Shown in pieces: positions 33,541-43,249 of a DNA stretch of 64,000 nucleotides. The stretch is from positions 26,059 through 90,058 of IMG/VR virus record IMGVR_UViG_3300028854_000012; one strand, given 5' to 3'. The stretch's first letter is position 1. The number at the start of each line of letters is the position of its first letter. Source of the DNA: a virus. The notes under the pieces were generated by a model. That model worked only from the letters and a program-made list of their open reading frames with translations. It was not told the origin of the DNA and did not search any database. The translations under genes were made by a program, and so were the position numbers.

Positions 33541-34551
33541 TTAACTCATGAGTGTTTTTGTTTCAGGTAGAAAATTACTTCCCATAAAAGTTAATTCAGT
33601 TGTCCATTTTTCTGGAGCACCGGCGTTTATTTCTGCTTCTGTGCTGATTTGTTCCGATGACATAAATACATATTTTTTACGCTGCATATCAATATGATCT
33701 CTAATTGAATTAAAATATGCGATATCAATTTGATGAATGGTTTGTTTTATTTGCAAAGAATCTTGTAGGTTTTCCGATGATAAATTTAATATTGTATTAC
33801 CGGATGAATCAATGATTGATAATTTTTTAATACTGGAACATAACAAGTCAATAGCACTAATAGTTAAAGAATTCATATTATTTGAAAAAGCGCCTTCATC
33901 TTTAATGTTTTCATCTTGATCAAAATTTTTTGTTAGTGATTTACGAAGCATAAAAATGTTTTTAGATGTATCAAATAGGTTTTTCATTGGGATTGGTTGA
34001 ACTAAAAGAGATAAAACTTGACCCGTTTCATCCTCAATATTTATTTCTTCATCCCAATGATCTGTTCTGTTGGCAATATCACGAAGAAGATCATTTGCAT
34101 CTATTTGTATAGTTCGAGTGAGCGTTGTTTTTGGAACACTGACAACAAAATCAAAATTTGATCCATAGCTTGCAACACGTATAGCCAATAAAATTGCATC
34201 AATATCAATATTAGGAATTTGATCTGGTTGTTGAATATTTGGAATACAACTTTGAATAACCTCATATATATTTTTTCCGGTCATTGTTGCATCACCGGTT
34301 CTAAATTTCATGTCATCGGACGCATTCATTGCAAATACTGGAAGTTGCCCAGATATATTAAAAGTCAAGCTATTTTTTGGATACCAATTTCCATGACTTG
34401 GAAGAGTTAAAGAAAGTTTATTTTTTCTGAAAAAAGCCGCCAATGGATTAGTTTGGGGTTCAGGTTCCATTTTTTGTTGTAATGTCTTTAGAGGTCCAGT
34501 TGGAATAGTGGAGGAACCCACAACTGGGAATTGTTGCGAACGTTTTGTCAT
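33541..34551 (-). CDS. 26: Baseplate hub protein, T4 gp26-type (T4_baseplate family)
   Basis: 336 residues. LTLPSHGNWYPKN, FAMNASDDMKFRTGDATMTGKNIYEVIQSCI and ILLAIRVASYGSNFDF follow the T4_baseplate family pattern (pyramid of LPS-G-x-Y, a dE-x-l segment and an RxxxYG motif). These proteins belong to the baseplate hub assembly. It runs opposite to the neighbouring late genes, directly upstream of the 32523 paralogue with one base between. Confidence 0.6.
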   Translation of the reverse strand: MTKRSQQFPVVGSSTIPTGPLKTLQQKMEPEPQTNPLAAFFRKNKLSLTLPSHGNWYPKNSLTFNISGQLPVFAMNASDDMKFRTGDATMTGKNIYEVIQSCIPNIQQPDQIPNIDIDAILLAIRVASYGSNFDFVVSVPKTTLTRTIQIDANDLLRDIANRTDHWDEEINIEDETGQVLSLLVQPIPMKNLFDTSKNIFMLRKSLTKNFDQDENIKDEGAFSNNMNSLTISAIDLLCSSIKKLSIIDSSGNTILNLSSENLQDSLQIKQTIHQIDIAYFNSIRDHIDMQRKKYVFMSSEQISTEAEINAGAPEKWTTELTFMGSNFLPETKTLMS

Positions 34552-34665
34552 TTTATTGATTTACTCCTGTTGATATTTATCTTTTCAGAAAAGAAAATAC
34601 GGATGAATTTTCTGTTCCCAAACCAAAATAAACATTTGGCATTTATATAAAAACAAAATAAAATG

Positions 34666-34673
34666 TATAAATA
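34666..34673 (+). promoter_or_regulatory. T4-late-type promoter, perfect TATAAATA
   Basis: Five bases (GATAT) before the tnpB ATG at 34679, no Shine-Dalgarno. A phage late promoter thus drives tnpB, and the message would be leaderless. Confidence 0.6.
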
Positions 34674-34678
34674 GATAT

Positions 34679-35901
34679 ATGCACAAAGCATTTAAATATC
34701 GGGTATATCCAACCAAAGAACAAGATAAAATCTTGAACGAATGGCAAGGACAACTGCGATTTATTTGGAATCAATTTCTTGATGGAAATATTAAGAGATA
34801 TGAATTAGAAAAGAAATTCAATTTTAAATTTGAAATGGCAAATGCTTTACCGATATTAAAACAAGAACACAAATGGATTTCTGCTCCAAGTCAAAGTTTA
34901 CAACAAATCGCTCTACAAATGGATGGAGCACTTAGAAATTGTTACAAGCGAAAACTTGGTTTCCAAAATTCAAAAAGAAAAACGGAAGGCAACAAGGAAT
35001 TAAAATACCTCAACAATATGATCAAATAAAAACAGGTTCTAAATTTATCAAAATACCCAAATTAGGTGAAGTGAAATGGATTAGACACAGAGAACTACAA
35101 GGAAAACTTAAATCAGTTACAATAACCAAAGACGTAGATCAATGGTATGTTTCGTGTCTCTGCGATATAGATTTTGTTCCATCGCCCAAAGAAGTAAAAT
35201 CCATTGAAAATGATATAACAGGAATTGATTTGGGTATTACTAACTTCATAGTTGACAGCAACGGAGTTGTTGTGGACTCACCAAAATATCTCAAGAAGTC
35301 AGAGAAGAAATTAAAAAGATATGCAAGGCAATACTCTAATAAAAAGAAAGGAAGTAATAATCAAAACAAAGCACGAATAGTATTAGCAAAACAACATAGA
35401 AAAGTAAGGTTTCAAAGAAAGGATTTTCTCCACAAATTGAGTTCTCAGATAGCCAATGAGAATGTGATTGTTATATGTGAAGACCTAGCAGTTAAAAATA
35501 TGAGTAAAAATAGATGCTTGTCAAAAGCAATAAGTGATCAGGGATGGAGTCAGTTCATTACATATTTGACCTATAAACTGGATTGGTGCGGAGGGGAACT
35601 AATTAAAATACCGAGATTTGCTCCTTCAAGTCAGATATGTTCGTCTTGTGGCAATAAACAGAAAATGGATTTGTCTCTGAGAACTTATCTCTGTCCTTCT
35701 TGTAATTTGGTCATAGATAGAGATTACAATGCATCTCTTAATATAAAAGCATTTGGTCTTAAAATTTTAAATGAAACAAATAGGGCAGGAATTGCCCGAA
35801 TATACGCTTGTGGAGATACCTCCAATGGGATATTTGGTATACCGAATATTAGTTGTGTCTCGATGAAACAAGAAGCCAAAGTTGCTTTAGCAACTGGGTG
35901 A
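34679..35901 (+). CDS. tnpB: TnpB RNA-guided endonuclease, frameshifted
   Basis: About 407 residues after joining two frames at 34960-34962, where one extra T would restore LGFPKFKKKNGR. The N-terminus HKAFKYRVYPTKEQ is typical. RuvC residues: GIDLGITN (D), CEDLAVKN (E), DRDYNASLN (D). Zinc site: CSSCG and CPSC. The active-site residues are intact, so only the frameshift would block function. TnpB cuts DNA next to a TAM using an omega-RNA from its own 3' end. Confidence 0.8.
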
Positions 35902-35906
35902 TTCAC
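35782..35906 (+). ncRNA. omega-RNA region of the tnpB element
   Basis: The segment overlapping the end of tnpB and running to the right end is the part conserved in the tnpB-less copy (18049-18178). That is where omega-RNA scaffolds lie in known TnpB systems. The guide would be the bases just after the right end. Confidence 0.5.
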
Positions 35907-35919
35907 CATTGAAAAATTG

Positions 35920-35927
35920 GATAAATA
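35920..35927 (+). promoter_or_regulatory. T4-late-type promoter, GATAAATA
   Basis: Seven of eight matches, with predicted start at 35933 and AAAGGTGA before the ATG at 35944. Confidence 0.5.
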
Positions 35928-35943
35928 AAGTAAAGGTGAAAGA

Positions 35944-38325
35944 ATGGCTTCTACTGTTAAAATAAAAACACATGGTAATACTACTTTGGAAGGTTTGGAA
36001 TTAGAAAATTTCAGTACCGAAGAAACCCTTGTTGCTATTTTAGACCAGATAAAAACACTTTCTACTGGTGTTTTTACTAAAGAAGATGATACAAAAAAGA
36101 AAACAGAAAAACACCAATCCAAACTAGAAAAATGGTTTCAACAATTAACTGGAGGTGCAGTTGGAGGCGTTGTTGGTGGTGAAGTTGCTGCCGGGAGCAA
36201 CGAGGCGATTGGAGCAGTTTCTAATATAATTACACCATTATTGAATTCAATTATTCCATTTGGTGATTTATTAATTGATTTTGCAGAGTTAACACCAGAA
36301 ATTTTATTAGTAGTTGTTGCTTTCAAAGCAGTTACAGCAGTGTTGCATATATTTCAAAGTGGATTAAATTTGGTTTCTCGATCCATAACTTCTATTTTTA
36401 CTGTAGCTGGAAATTTTATAGGAACTATTTTATCTGGTAAAACAGCTATGAGCGACTATTTTGCTGCATTGCAAAGAGGAACAGATACTATTCCAATTAT
36501 TGGAACTTTGACAAAATTTTTATCTGAAGGAATTAATATTATTGACTCTTGGAATCAATCCTTAATTGAACTAACAAAAAATGGAGCAAATTTTGGTGGT
36601 AATATTACAGATTTAGTAAATGGTGCAGCCGACGCTGGATTAACAGTTGAAGAATTTTCTCGTGTTATTAAAGAAAATGTAGATAGTTTATCTACATTTG
36701 GTTCTGTGATGAATGGTGTGAATACTTACACAAAAGTTTCCAAAATAGGAATGGCTGACTTTTCTGGGCAATTAGCCGATATGGGAATTTCATTTTCACA
36801 ATATAGTGAAGAGCTTCCAAAGATTTTAAATTTGTTTGGTGCTTCTGCAAAGGCGCACGGTGCAAGTGATAGAGACCTTGCACAAAGTTCCATTAATTTA
36901 ATTGCTCAATTTGATACTATGAGTCAATTAACTGGAAAAACTCGTGAACAACAAGAAGCTGACTTGGCAAAACTAACAGACGATGCTGCGTGGCAACAAA
37001 AATTAACACATATGACACAATCAGAAGCAGCTAATTATACACAAGCACTAAGTGAAATTCAAAGCACTACTGGTAATGCGTATGCAGAATTATATAAATT
37101 AAGTGTTTTAGGTATTCCTCCATTAACAAAAGAATTACAAAATATTTTATCTACTACGCCGGGATTGAGAACTGAATTTGAACGCATGACTGCGGCTGTT
37201 AAAGCAGGAGGACCACAATTAGGAGAAAAATTAGATACTGTGGCCTCGCATATGGTTGCTATTGGATTAAAAGCTGGGCAATCTTATGAAACTTTAATTG
37301 CAGCATCAACAGCCGGGATGTCTGGAGCAGCTACAGATATAGCAGCAGTTCAGAAAGATTTATTAGCAAATAGACTATCCTTTTATAAAAATGGTGTTTT
37401 TCAAGAAGAAGAATATAAAAAACAAATAACAGCACAACGTATACATCTCGAAAATGTTAATAAACTATCTAGTGGATTATTGGAATTCAGTAATATCATG
37501 ATGGTTTTGCGAGACAATATAACTACTAATGTGATTGTTCCATTAGTTAGTAAAATTGGACCACTTATTAATATGATTACTACAGAATTAGGTGGAAGTA
37601 CTGGTCCATTAAATAATCTTGTTTCAATGATATCTAATATGGTTGATCAATTTGGTGGTTGGCTAAAAAAAGAAATTGCAAGCGGAAATTTTAAAATTGG
37701 TATAGATAGATTTATTAAAGTGATTGTGGGCGCGATTACTATTATGGTTGATTTAATTCCAATGGTTGGAAGTATGATTGCATGGGTAGTAGAAAATTGG
37801 GATTCAATAAAATCAATATCTGTAGCGATTATGCAACAAGTTATATATCCTATATTAGTTTTGGTTTTAGCTCTTACTGGTGTTATAATATTAGCTTTGT
37901 GGCCATTAATAATGTTTGGACAAGCACTGATCAGTGCAGTTAAATTACTTACAAAATTTACTAATGGTCTTCATCATATGACCGATGGTATTGCTCATGA
38001 TATTGCCAAGTTTTTTGGAGTTGAATCACCAAATAATATTACAGATTCGGTTGGATCAATTCCAGAAAACAATACTCCAAAATTACTTGTTAATAATCAA
38101 CTATATGACCATTTTAAAAATACAAACGAAGAAAAGGCTAAAGAAAATCCAGAAAATGTTTCAACACAAAATACAAGTAATCCTTTACCGGTAGATACAA
38201 TGACTGATAAATTAGATGCATTGAATTCATCAATGTTGGAACAAAATCATTGGCTAAGAGGAATTCATGAAAATACGGCTGGTTCTTTAAATATTAACAA
38301 GAAACAATTAGCTGTTACACAATAA
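35944..38325 (+). CDS. Tape measure-like tail protein
   Basis: 793 residues. Long helical and hydrophobic segments: LLNSIIPFGDLLIDFAELTPEILL near the start and a strong membrane-like stretch LVLALTGVIILALWPLIM near residue 640. Between them lies a long A/Q/S-rich helical body. This is the composition of tape measure proteins, which set tail length and may insert in the host membrane during injection. It stands before the portal gene. The assignment rests on composition and position. Confidence 0.55.
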   Translation: MASTVKIKTHGNTTLEGLELENFSTEETLVAILDQIKTLSTGVFTKEDDTKKKTEKHQSKLEKWFQQLTGGAVGGVVGGEVAAGSNEAIGAVSNIITPLLNSIIPFGDLLIDFAELTPEILLVVVAFKAVTAVLHIFQSGLNLVSRSITSIFTVAGNFIGTILSGKTAMSDYFAALQRGTDTIPIIGTLTKFLSEGINIIDSWNQSLIELTKNGANFGGNITDLVNGAADAGLTVEEFSRVIKENVDSLSTFGSVMNGVNTYTKVSKIGMADFSGQLADMGISFSQYSEELPKILNLFGASAKAHGASDRDLAQSSINLIAQFDTMSQLTGKTREQQEADLAKLTDDAAWQQKLTHMTQSEAANYTQALSEIQSTTGNAYAELYKLSVLGIPPLTKELQNILSTTPGLRTEFERMTAAVKAGGPQLGEKLDTVASHMVAIGLKAGQSYETLIAASTAGMSGAATDIAAVQKDLLANRLSFYKNGVFQEEEYKKQITAQRIHLENVNKLSSGLLEFSNIMMVLRDNITTNVIVPLVSKIGPLINMITTELGGSTGPLNNLVSMISNMVDQFGGWLKKEIASGNFKIGIDRFIKVIVGAITIMVDLIPMVGSMIAWVVENWDSIKSISVAIMQQVIYPILVLVLALTGVIILALWPLIMFGQALISAVKLLTKFTNGLHHMTDGIAHDIAKFFGVESPNNITDSVGSIPENNTPKLLVNNQLYDHFKNTNEEKAKENPENVSTQNTSNPLPVDTMTDKLDALNSSMLEQNHWLRGIHENTAGSLNINKKQLAVTQ

Positions 38326-38330
38326 TTAAA

Positions 38331-38338
38331 GATAAATA
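38331..38338 (+). promoter_or_regulatory. T4-late-type promoter, GATAAATA
   Basis: Upstream of the portal gene; predicted start at 38344, leader of about 30 bases with GGAG. Confidence 0.45.
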
Positions 38339-38374
38339 ATATACGAAATAGATTAATAAAATTGGAGTTGCATA

Positions 38375-40123
38375 GTGAGTTGGAAAAAATACTTCCGATC
38401 TTCAAATAAATCAGGAACAATGAGTCCCTTATCTCGTAGGGGTGGTCATTCCCTTGGTAGCGATTCAGGGCAAGGCGTTTTGAATTATCCTAATTTACTT
38501 CAAGAATCGTACATGGGTTGTCCAAATAGAATAGAAAGATATCAACAAATGGAAAGTATGGATGGAGATTCAGAAATTAATGCTGCATTGGATATTCTTG
38601 CAGAATTTAGCACACAAAGTGGTCCAGATGATCAACTATGTTTTGATATTCATTATAAAGAACCACCAACAGAAACAGAATCAAAGATTATTAAGGAACG
38701 TTTAGATAAATGGTATCATCTCAGCGAATTTGATAAACGAGCATTTAGAATGTTTCGTAATGTATTGAAATATGGCGACCAAGTTTTTTTGCGCGATCCA
38801 GAAACGTTTAAACTTTTTTATGTTGAAATGGATAATGTTATTAAAGTAATTGTAAATGAAAGCAAAGGTAAAAAACCAGAACAATATATCATTCGAAATA
38901 TTAATCCAAATTTTCAAAATCTAACTGTTACACAAGTTACGTCTCAAAATTTATATAATGTAATACCAAGCGGCCCCGGATTTGGATCGGCTGCTGGTAA
39001 TAATATGCCAGTTTCGCCAATGAGTGGAAGTAGTAGGTTTACTCATGGACAAAATGAACATGCTATCGAAGCACAACATGTATTGCATCTTTCATTAACC
39101 GAAGGTCTTGATCCAAACTGGCCGTTTGGAACAAGTATTTTGGAAATGGTATTTAAAGTTTATAAACAAAAAGAATTGTTGGAAGATAGTATTGTAATTT
39201 ATAGAATTCAAAGAGCGCCAGAAAGAAGAGTTTTTAATATTGATGTTGGAGAAATGCCAAGCCATTTAGCAATGGCATTTATTGAAAAAGTAAAAAATGA
39301 AATTCACCAACGAAGAATACCATCAATGGGAGAAGGTCAACATTTTCAGGATAGTTCATATCAAGGACTTGCACCCAATGCTGATTTTTTCTTTCCAAGA
39401 ACTGCATCGGGCAAAGGATCAGAAGTAACGCAATTGGCTGGTGGTCAAAATTTGGACCAAATCAATGACTTGTTATATTTTAATAACAAAATGGCAAGAG
39501 CTTTAAGAATTCCAAGTAGTTATTTACCAACTGGTCCAGAAGAAAGTGCCGCAACTATGAACGATGGAAGAGTAGGAACAGCATTAATTCAAGAATATAG
39601 ATTTAATCAATATTGTCAAAGATTGCAACGATTGATTTGTGCGCCATTGGATTTAGAATTTAAAGCATATTTAAAATGGTGTGGAGTTAATATTGATTCT
39701 AGTATGTTTAAACTTATGTTTAAACCTCCACAAAACTTTGCTCATTATCGTCAAGCAGAATTAGATTCTACTAAAATTGGAACATTTTCTCAACTTGAAG
39801 GATATCCATATTTTAGCAAACGCTGGTTAATGGAAAGATTCCTTGGTCTTACACAAGATGAAATTGTGGAAAATCAAAAATTATGGCGTGAAGAAAAAGA
39901 AGAAACGGCTGGAGCAGATGGAGAACCACCATCTTCTCGTAATTTAGGTATAACACCGGGTGGAATTCAATCAGATATGGATATGTTTAATTCAAATGAA
40001 AATCCAGAAGGAACCATGGAGGGTCCAGAAGGACCGGAATCTCCCGGTGCTAACGAAGGAGAATCTCCAACGGGTGGTGAAGGTGGAGCAGCACCTACTG
40101 GTGGCCCACAACCAGAATTTTAA
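38375..40123 (+). CDS. 20: Portal protein, T4 gp20-like
   Basis: 582 residues (T4 gp20 is 524). GTG start with GGAG seven bases upstream; MSWKKYFRSS is the usual start. DGDSEINAALDILAEFST, QHVLHLSLTEGLDPNWPFGTSILE and KMARALRIPSSYLPTGPEE are portal hallmarks. The C-terminus is a G/P/E-rich tail. The dodecamer forms the DNA entry channel and starts prohead assembly. Confidence 0.9.
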   Translation: MSWKKYFRSSNKSGTMSPLSRRGGHSLGSDSGQGVLNYPNLLQESYMGCPNRIERYQQMESMDGDSEINAALDILAEFSTQSGPDDQLCFDIHYKEPPTETESKIIKERLDKWYHLSEFDKRAFRMFRNVLKYGDQVFLRDPETFKLFYVEMDNVIKVIVNESKGKKPEQYIIRNINPNFQNLTVTQVTSQNLYNVIPSGPGFGSAAGNNMPVSPMSGSSRFTHGQNEHAIEAQHVLHLSLTEGLDPNWPFGTSILEMVFKVYKQKELLEDSIVIYRIQRAPERRVFNIDVGEMPSHLAMAFIEKVKNEIHQRRIPSMGEGQHFQDSSYQGLAPNADFFFPRTASGKGSEVTQLAGGQNLDQINDLLYFNNKMARALRIPSSYLPTGPEESAATMNDGRVGTALIQEYRFNQYCQRLQRLICAPLDLEFKAYLKWCGVNIDSSMFKLMFKPPQNFAHYRQAELDSTKIGTFSQLEGYPYFSKRWLMERFLGLTQDEIVENQKLWREEKEETAGADGEPPSSRNLGITPGGIQSDMDMFNSNENPEGTMEGPEGPESPGANEGESPTGGEGGAAPTGGPQPEF

Positions 40124-40131
40124 AATAAAAT

Positions 40132-40139
40132 CATAAATA
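40132..40139 (+). promoter_or_regulatory. T4-late-type promoter, CATAAATA
   Basis: Seven of eight matches, 16 bases before the ATG at 40156, which has GGTGA upstream. Confidence 0.45.
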
Positions 40140-40155
40140 CAGTTGGTGAATAATT

Positions 40156-40383
40156 ATGATCATTACTGAAATGTTTCAAGATGAAGATACATTAGAGAAC
40201 GAATACATGGACCCATCCGAAGATAATGAGGTTCCAAAATTAAATGATCTTCGTAAAACAAAATTGACTCTTGGACAAATAAATAGAATGCGTCTAATTA
40301 GAGATGTAAGAAATTTTGAGAAAAAACATAGTCTGGAAAATATACGAAAGCAGTATGGAATACCTCCAGCCGAACCCATGTAA
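40156..40383 (+). CDS. Small head-region protein with Alt-like N-terminus
   Basis: 75 residues. MIITEMFQDEDTLE closely resembles the T4 Alt N-terminus as I recall it (MELITELFDED). The C-terminal half KLTLGQINRMRLIRDVRNFEKK and IRKQYGIPPAEP is the pattern of a small protein next to gene 20 in T4-like cyanophages. It may be a prohead core component that is processed. Function unproven. Confidence 0.6.
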   Translation: MIITEMFQDEDTLENEYMDPSEDNEVPKLNDLRKTKLTLGQINRMRLIRDVRNFEKKHSLENIRKQYGIPPAEPM

Positions 40384-40412
40384 TACAACGTATATATACG
40401 TAGGAAAATCCA

Positions 40413-41510
40413 ATGGCTCTATGTAATACAAAAATACTATTCATATTAAAACGTCGAGATTTGTATGGGGATTATGATTGTCTTGGGCAAGCATCAAATA
40501 CAATCGATGGTCTTCCTAGATTAACAAGTGGATTATTTAACAGTGCTTTTTTTGTTGAACAGATGCTTTCCAGTTCAGGAATATTTTGTAAACTGGTTGA
40601 AGTAATAGATAATAATGAAATAGATAGAGTAGTCCATGAATATAAACCAACACATGTTATTATTGAAGGTTTGTGGGTAGTTCCAGAAAAATTTGTAATC
40701 CTTTCTAAATTACATCCAAAGGTAAAATGGATTGTTAGAATACATTCTGAGATTCCATTTTTAGCTATGGAGGGAGTTGCCATTGATTGGATTATAAAAT
40801 ATATGGCATATGAAAGTGTTATAGTTGCTTGTAACTCTATTATTGCCACACGAGATTTAAGACATCTGATTGCTTCTTATTATGAAAATTGGAATCAATA
40901 TAAGATAGAACAGAAGATTATTTTACTTCCAAATTATTATCCTATTCAAGAAAAACCAGATACAAAATATGATGATGATAAACACGCACCATTAAATATT
41001 GCTTGTTTTGGAGCAATTCGTCCTTTAAAGAATCAATTAGTTCAGGCAATGGCCGCGATTAAATATGCTAAAAAACATAATCGTTCATTAAATTTTCATA
41101 TGAATAGCACTAGAACAGAACAAGGCGGTAATAATAATTTCAAAAATATTTTAGCATTATTTGATGGAGATAGATATAAATTGATAACTCATCCATGGAT
41201 GCCACATGATGAATTTTTATTAATTGTTCGTCAAATGGATGTATCTATGTGTGTTTCTTTTTCGGAAACATTTTGTATTGTAGCGGCAGATAGTGTAAAT
41301 GAAAGAATTCCACTGGTTGCATCTAAAGAAGTAAATTGGTGTGATGTTTTTTCACACGCTGATCCTACAAATATAGATTCAATTGAAGATGCTATTGGTA
41401 GAGTTTTGAATCCAATAACAAGAAGTATTTTTGTGGCTATTAATTATAGAAAACTGTGTTCATATTGTGAAAATTCTAAAAATATATGGACAGCATATTT
41501 TAAAAAATAA
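40413..41510 (+). CDS. GT-B fold glycosyltransferase
   Basis: 365 residues. The C-terminal Rossmann half has NIACFGAIRPLKNQLVQAMAAI and SMCVSFSETFCIVAADSVN then PLVASKEVNW, the family 1/4 nucleotide-sugar site with its E-x7-E-like region. The N-terminal half (THVIIEGLWVV, VKWIVRIHSEIPF) is the acceptor domain. It sits between portal and prohead core genes, an unusual place; it may decorate virion proteins. Confidence 0.7.
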   Translation: MALCNTKILFILKRRDLYGDYDCLGQASNTIDGLPRLTSGLFNSAFFVEQMLSSSGIFCKLVEVIDNNEIDRVVHEYKPTHVIIEGLWVVPEKFVILSKLHPKVKWIVRIHSEIPFLAMEGVAIDWIIKYMAYESVIVACNSIIATRDLRHLIASYYENWNQYKIEQKIILLPNYYPIQEKPDTKYDDDKHAPLNIACFGAIRPLKNQLVQAMAAIKYAKKHNRSLNFHMNSTRTEQGGNNNFKNILALFDGDRYKLITHPWMPHDEFLLIVRQMDVSMCVSFSETFCIVAADSVNERIPLVASKEVNWCDVFSHADPTNIDSIEDAIGRVLNPITRSIFVAINYRKLCSYCENSKNIWTAYFKK

Positions 41511-41516
41511 AGTTAG

Positions 41517-42224
41517 ATGAGAAAAAAACTTACATATGATGAATTTGTAAACAGAGCCAATATTGTTTTTAATAACATATATGACTATAGTAAATTTGTC
41601 TATATTAATAACTACACTAAAGGAATTATAATATGTTCATTACATGGCCAATTCTTACAAAAACCAAATAATCATTTACACGGTCAACGATGCTCTCAAT
41701 GCACTAACAATAAAAAATTAGACACTTTTGGTTTCATAGAAAAAGCAAAATACATTCATCAAAATAAATATGATTACTCACAGTCTAATTATATAAACAG
41801 TGCTACTAAAATAAAAATTGTTTGTCCTATTCATGGAGTGTTTGAACAAAAACCAAACAATCATCTATCTTCGGCACAAGGTTGTCCAAAATGTAAAGAA
41901 GCTAAAGGAGAACGATTAATACGAAGTTGGTTAGTGAAAAATAAAATAAAGTTTGATAGTCACTTTACTGTTTTTGGTTATAAAAATGAAAAATCTTTGC
42001 TTTTTGATTTTGCTATATTTGATGATCAAAAACTTGTTGGTTTAATAGAATACAATGGAGAATCTCATTCTAAAATAATACTGAATGAAACAAAGACATA
42101 TCACAAGGATCAAATTAAAATTGATTATTGTAAAACACATAATATTCCATTACTGATAGTTTCCTATGAAGAAGTAACACAACTCAATACATTTTTAAAA
42201 GAATTTGTGGCTAAACAAGCATAA
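41517..42224 (+). CDS. Homing endonuclease-like protein, two zinc modules plus PD-(D/E)XK-like nuclease
   Basis: 235 residues. Two modules of the KYDYS-x-S/F-x-YIN ... CPIHG-x-F-x-QKPNNHL ... C-x-x-C type, then LLFDFAIFDD and GLIEYNGESH. Smallest of three such genes in the window (also 30572, 47493). No Shine-Dalgarno before ATG 41517. It stands between the glycosyltransferase and prohead core genes. Confidence 0.7.
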   Translation: MRKKLTYDEFVNRANIVFNNIYDYSKFVYINNYTKGIIICSLHGQFLQKPNNHLHGQRCSQCTNNKKLDTFGFIEKAKYIHQNKYDYSQSNYINSATKIKIVCPIHGVFEQKPNNHLSSAQGCPKCKEAKGERLIRSWLVKNKIKFDSHFTVFGYKNEKSLLFDFAIFDDQKLVGLIEYNGESHSKIILNETKTYHKDQIKIDYCKTHNIPLLIVSYEEVTQLNTFLKEFVAKQA

Positions 42225-42275
42225 TATTATAAAATAAGTAAATAGCTATAGAAGTGAAACCAAGGAGATTATAAA

Positions 42276-43154
42276 ATGCAAACAAAATTTGAGAAGTTAA
42301 TTGAATACGTTGTTGCCAATGACGAAAAGAGAGCACGTTCTTTATTTCATCAAATCGTAATTGACAAGAGTCGTAAAATTTATGAAGCGTTAGATATGGA
42401 TAATACCGAACGCGCATTTGATGATGTAGAAGCAGATCATTCTGCATCTGACCAACATTTTGATGAATTTGGTGGTGATGAATCTGATGATTTAGAAACC
42501 GACGTATTTGATGACACCGATAGTGATGGCCTTGGTGATATGGGCGATGAAACTGGTGAACTTAATCCAGAAATCGATGACCGTGTTGCTGATCTAGAAC
42601 AAGAGTTTGATGCTCTTAAAGCAGAATTTGAAGAACTTCTTCACTCCGAAGAAGGTGAAGGCGAAGAAGAGTTAGAAGGTCTTGATGATGAGGAAGAAGG
42701 ACTAGAAGGTCTTGAATCTGCTGTTGACGACGAAGAAGGCGAAGAAGAACATGTTGAAGACGAAGTTGAAGGTGATGAATCTGTTGATGAAGTAGAGGAT
42801 GACACCGAAGATGACGATGACGAAGAAGAAAAGGAAGCACCAGTAGATGAAAGCATTATTCGTGAGTATGTTCTCAAGGTAACTCAAGGACTTGCTAACT
42901 CTTCCGAAGAAGGTTTTGTCCAAAAGAAAAGCCCAGTTTCAGCAAAGCCAAGTATCGTTCCCGGTATTTCCGCAAAGAACTTGAACAAAGGCGGAACTTC
43001 CGAAGGACGCCCAGTTCCAAAGTCAACTGAAATGATTGGTGATGCAGAAGTTGTAAATCGCCCCGGTCGTAAAACAGTTACTTTGAAACCAACACCAAAA
43101 CCAGTAACTACAAAAGAAGAACCTTCTGTAAATAAGAAGTCAGTAGAAGCATAA
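42276..43154 (+). CDS. 67: Prohead core protein, gp67-like, extended
   Basis: 292 residues. MQTKFEKLIEYVVANDEKRARSLFHQIV resembles the T4 gp67 start in arrangement. A very acidic central region (E/D runs, about 60-190) follows, as in gp67, then VDESIIREYVLKVTQ and a basic P/K/T tail. Much longer than T4 gp67 (80). It should form part of the head scaffold core and be degraded by gp21. CAAGGAG precedes the start. Confidence 0.65.
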   Translation: MQTKFEKLIEYVVANDEKRARSLFHQIVIDKSRKIYEALDMDNTERAFDDVEADHSASDQHFDEFGGDESDDLETDVFDDTDSDGLGDMGDETGELNPEIDDRVADLEQEFDALKAEFEELLHSEEGEGEEELEGLDDEEEGLEGLESAVDDEEGEEEHVEDEVEGDESVDEVEDDTEDDDDEEEKEAPVDESIIREYVLKVTQGLANSSEEGFVQKKSPVSAKPSIVPGISAKNLNKGGTSEGRPVPKSTEMIGDAEVVNRPGRKTVTLKPTPKPVTTKEEPSVNKKSVEA

Positions 43155-43181
43155 AATTAAAAACTTAAATTATATTAAATC

Positions 43182-43205
43182 AAAAGCTAGGCTAGCCTAG
43201 CTTTT
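43182..43205 (+). terminator. Terminator, perfect palindrome
   Basis: A 24-base palindrome (AAAAGCTAGGC and its complement) ending in TTTTG, 27 bases after the prohead core gene. Confidence 0.7.
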
Positions 43206-43249
43206 GTGTTATAATAAACATATATTGTGGTAACTATAAAGAGGTATCA

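Larger units (their letters stand above)
34575..35906 (+). mobile_element. IS605-family tnpB element without tnpA
   Basis: TTGAT at 34570 precedes the left end (AGAAAAGAAAATAC from 34587). The right end is the GGGTGATTCACC segment at 35896-35907. Only tnpB is present, so movement would need a transposase in trans. A shortened second copy lies at 17923-18178. Ends are inferred from the homology between the two copies. Confidence 0.55.

Noticed and set aside
42616-42877. Minus-strand serine-rich or leucine/histidine-rich ORFs
   Set aside because: They are antisense to the acidic D/E-rich region of the prohead core gene and result from its codon bias.
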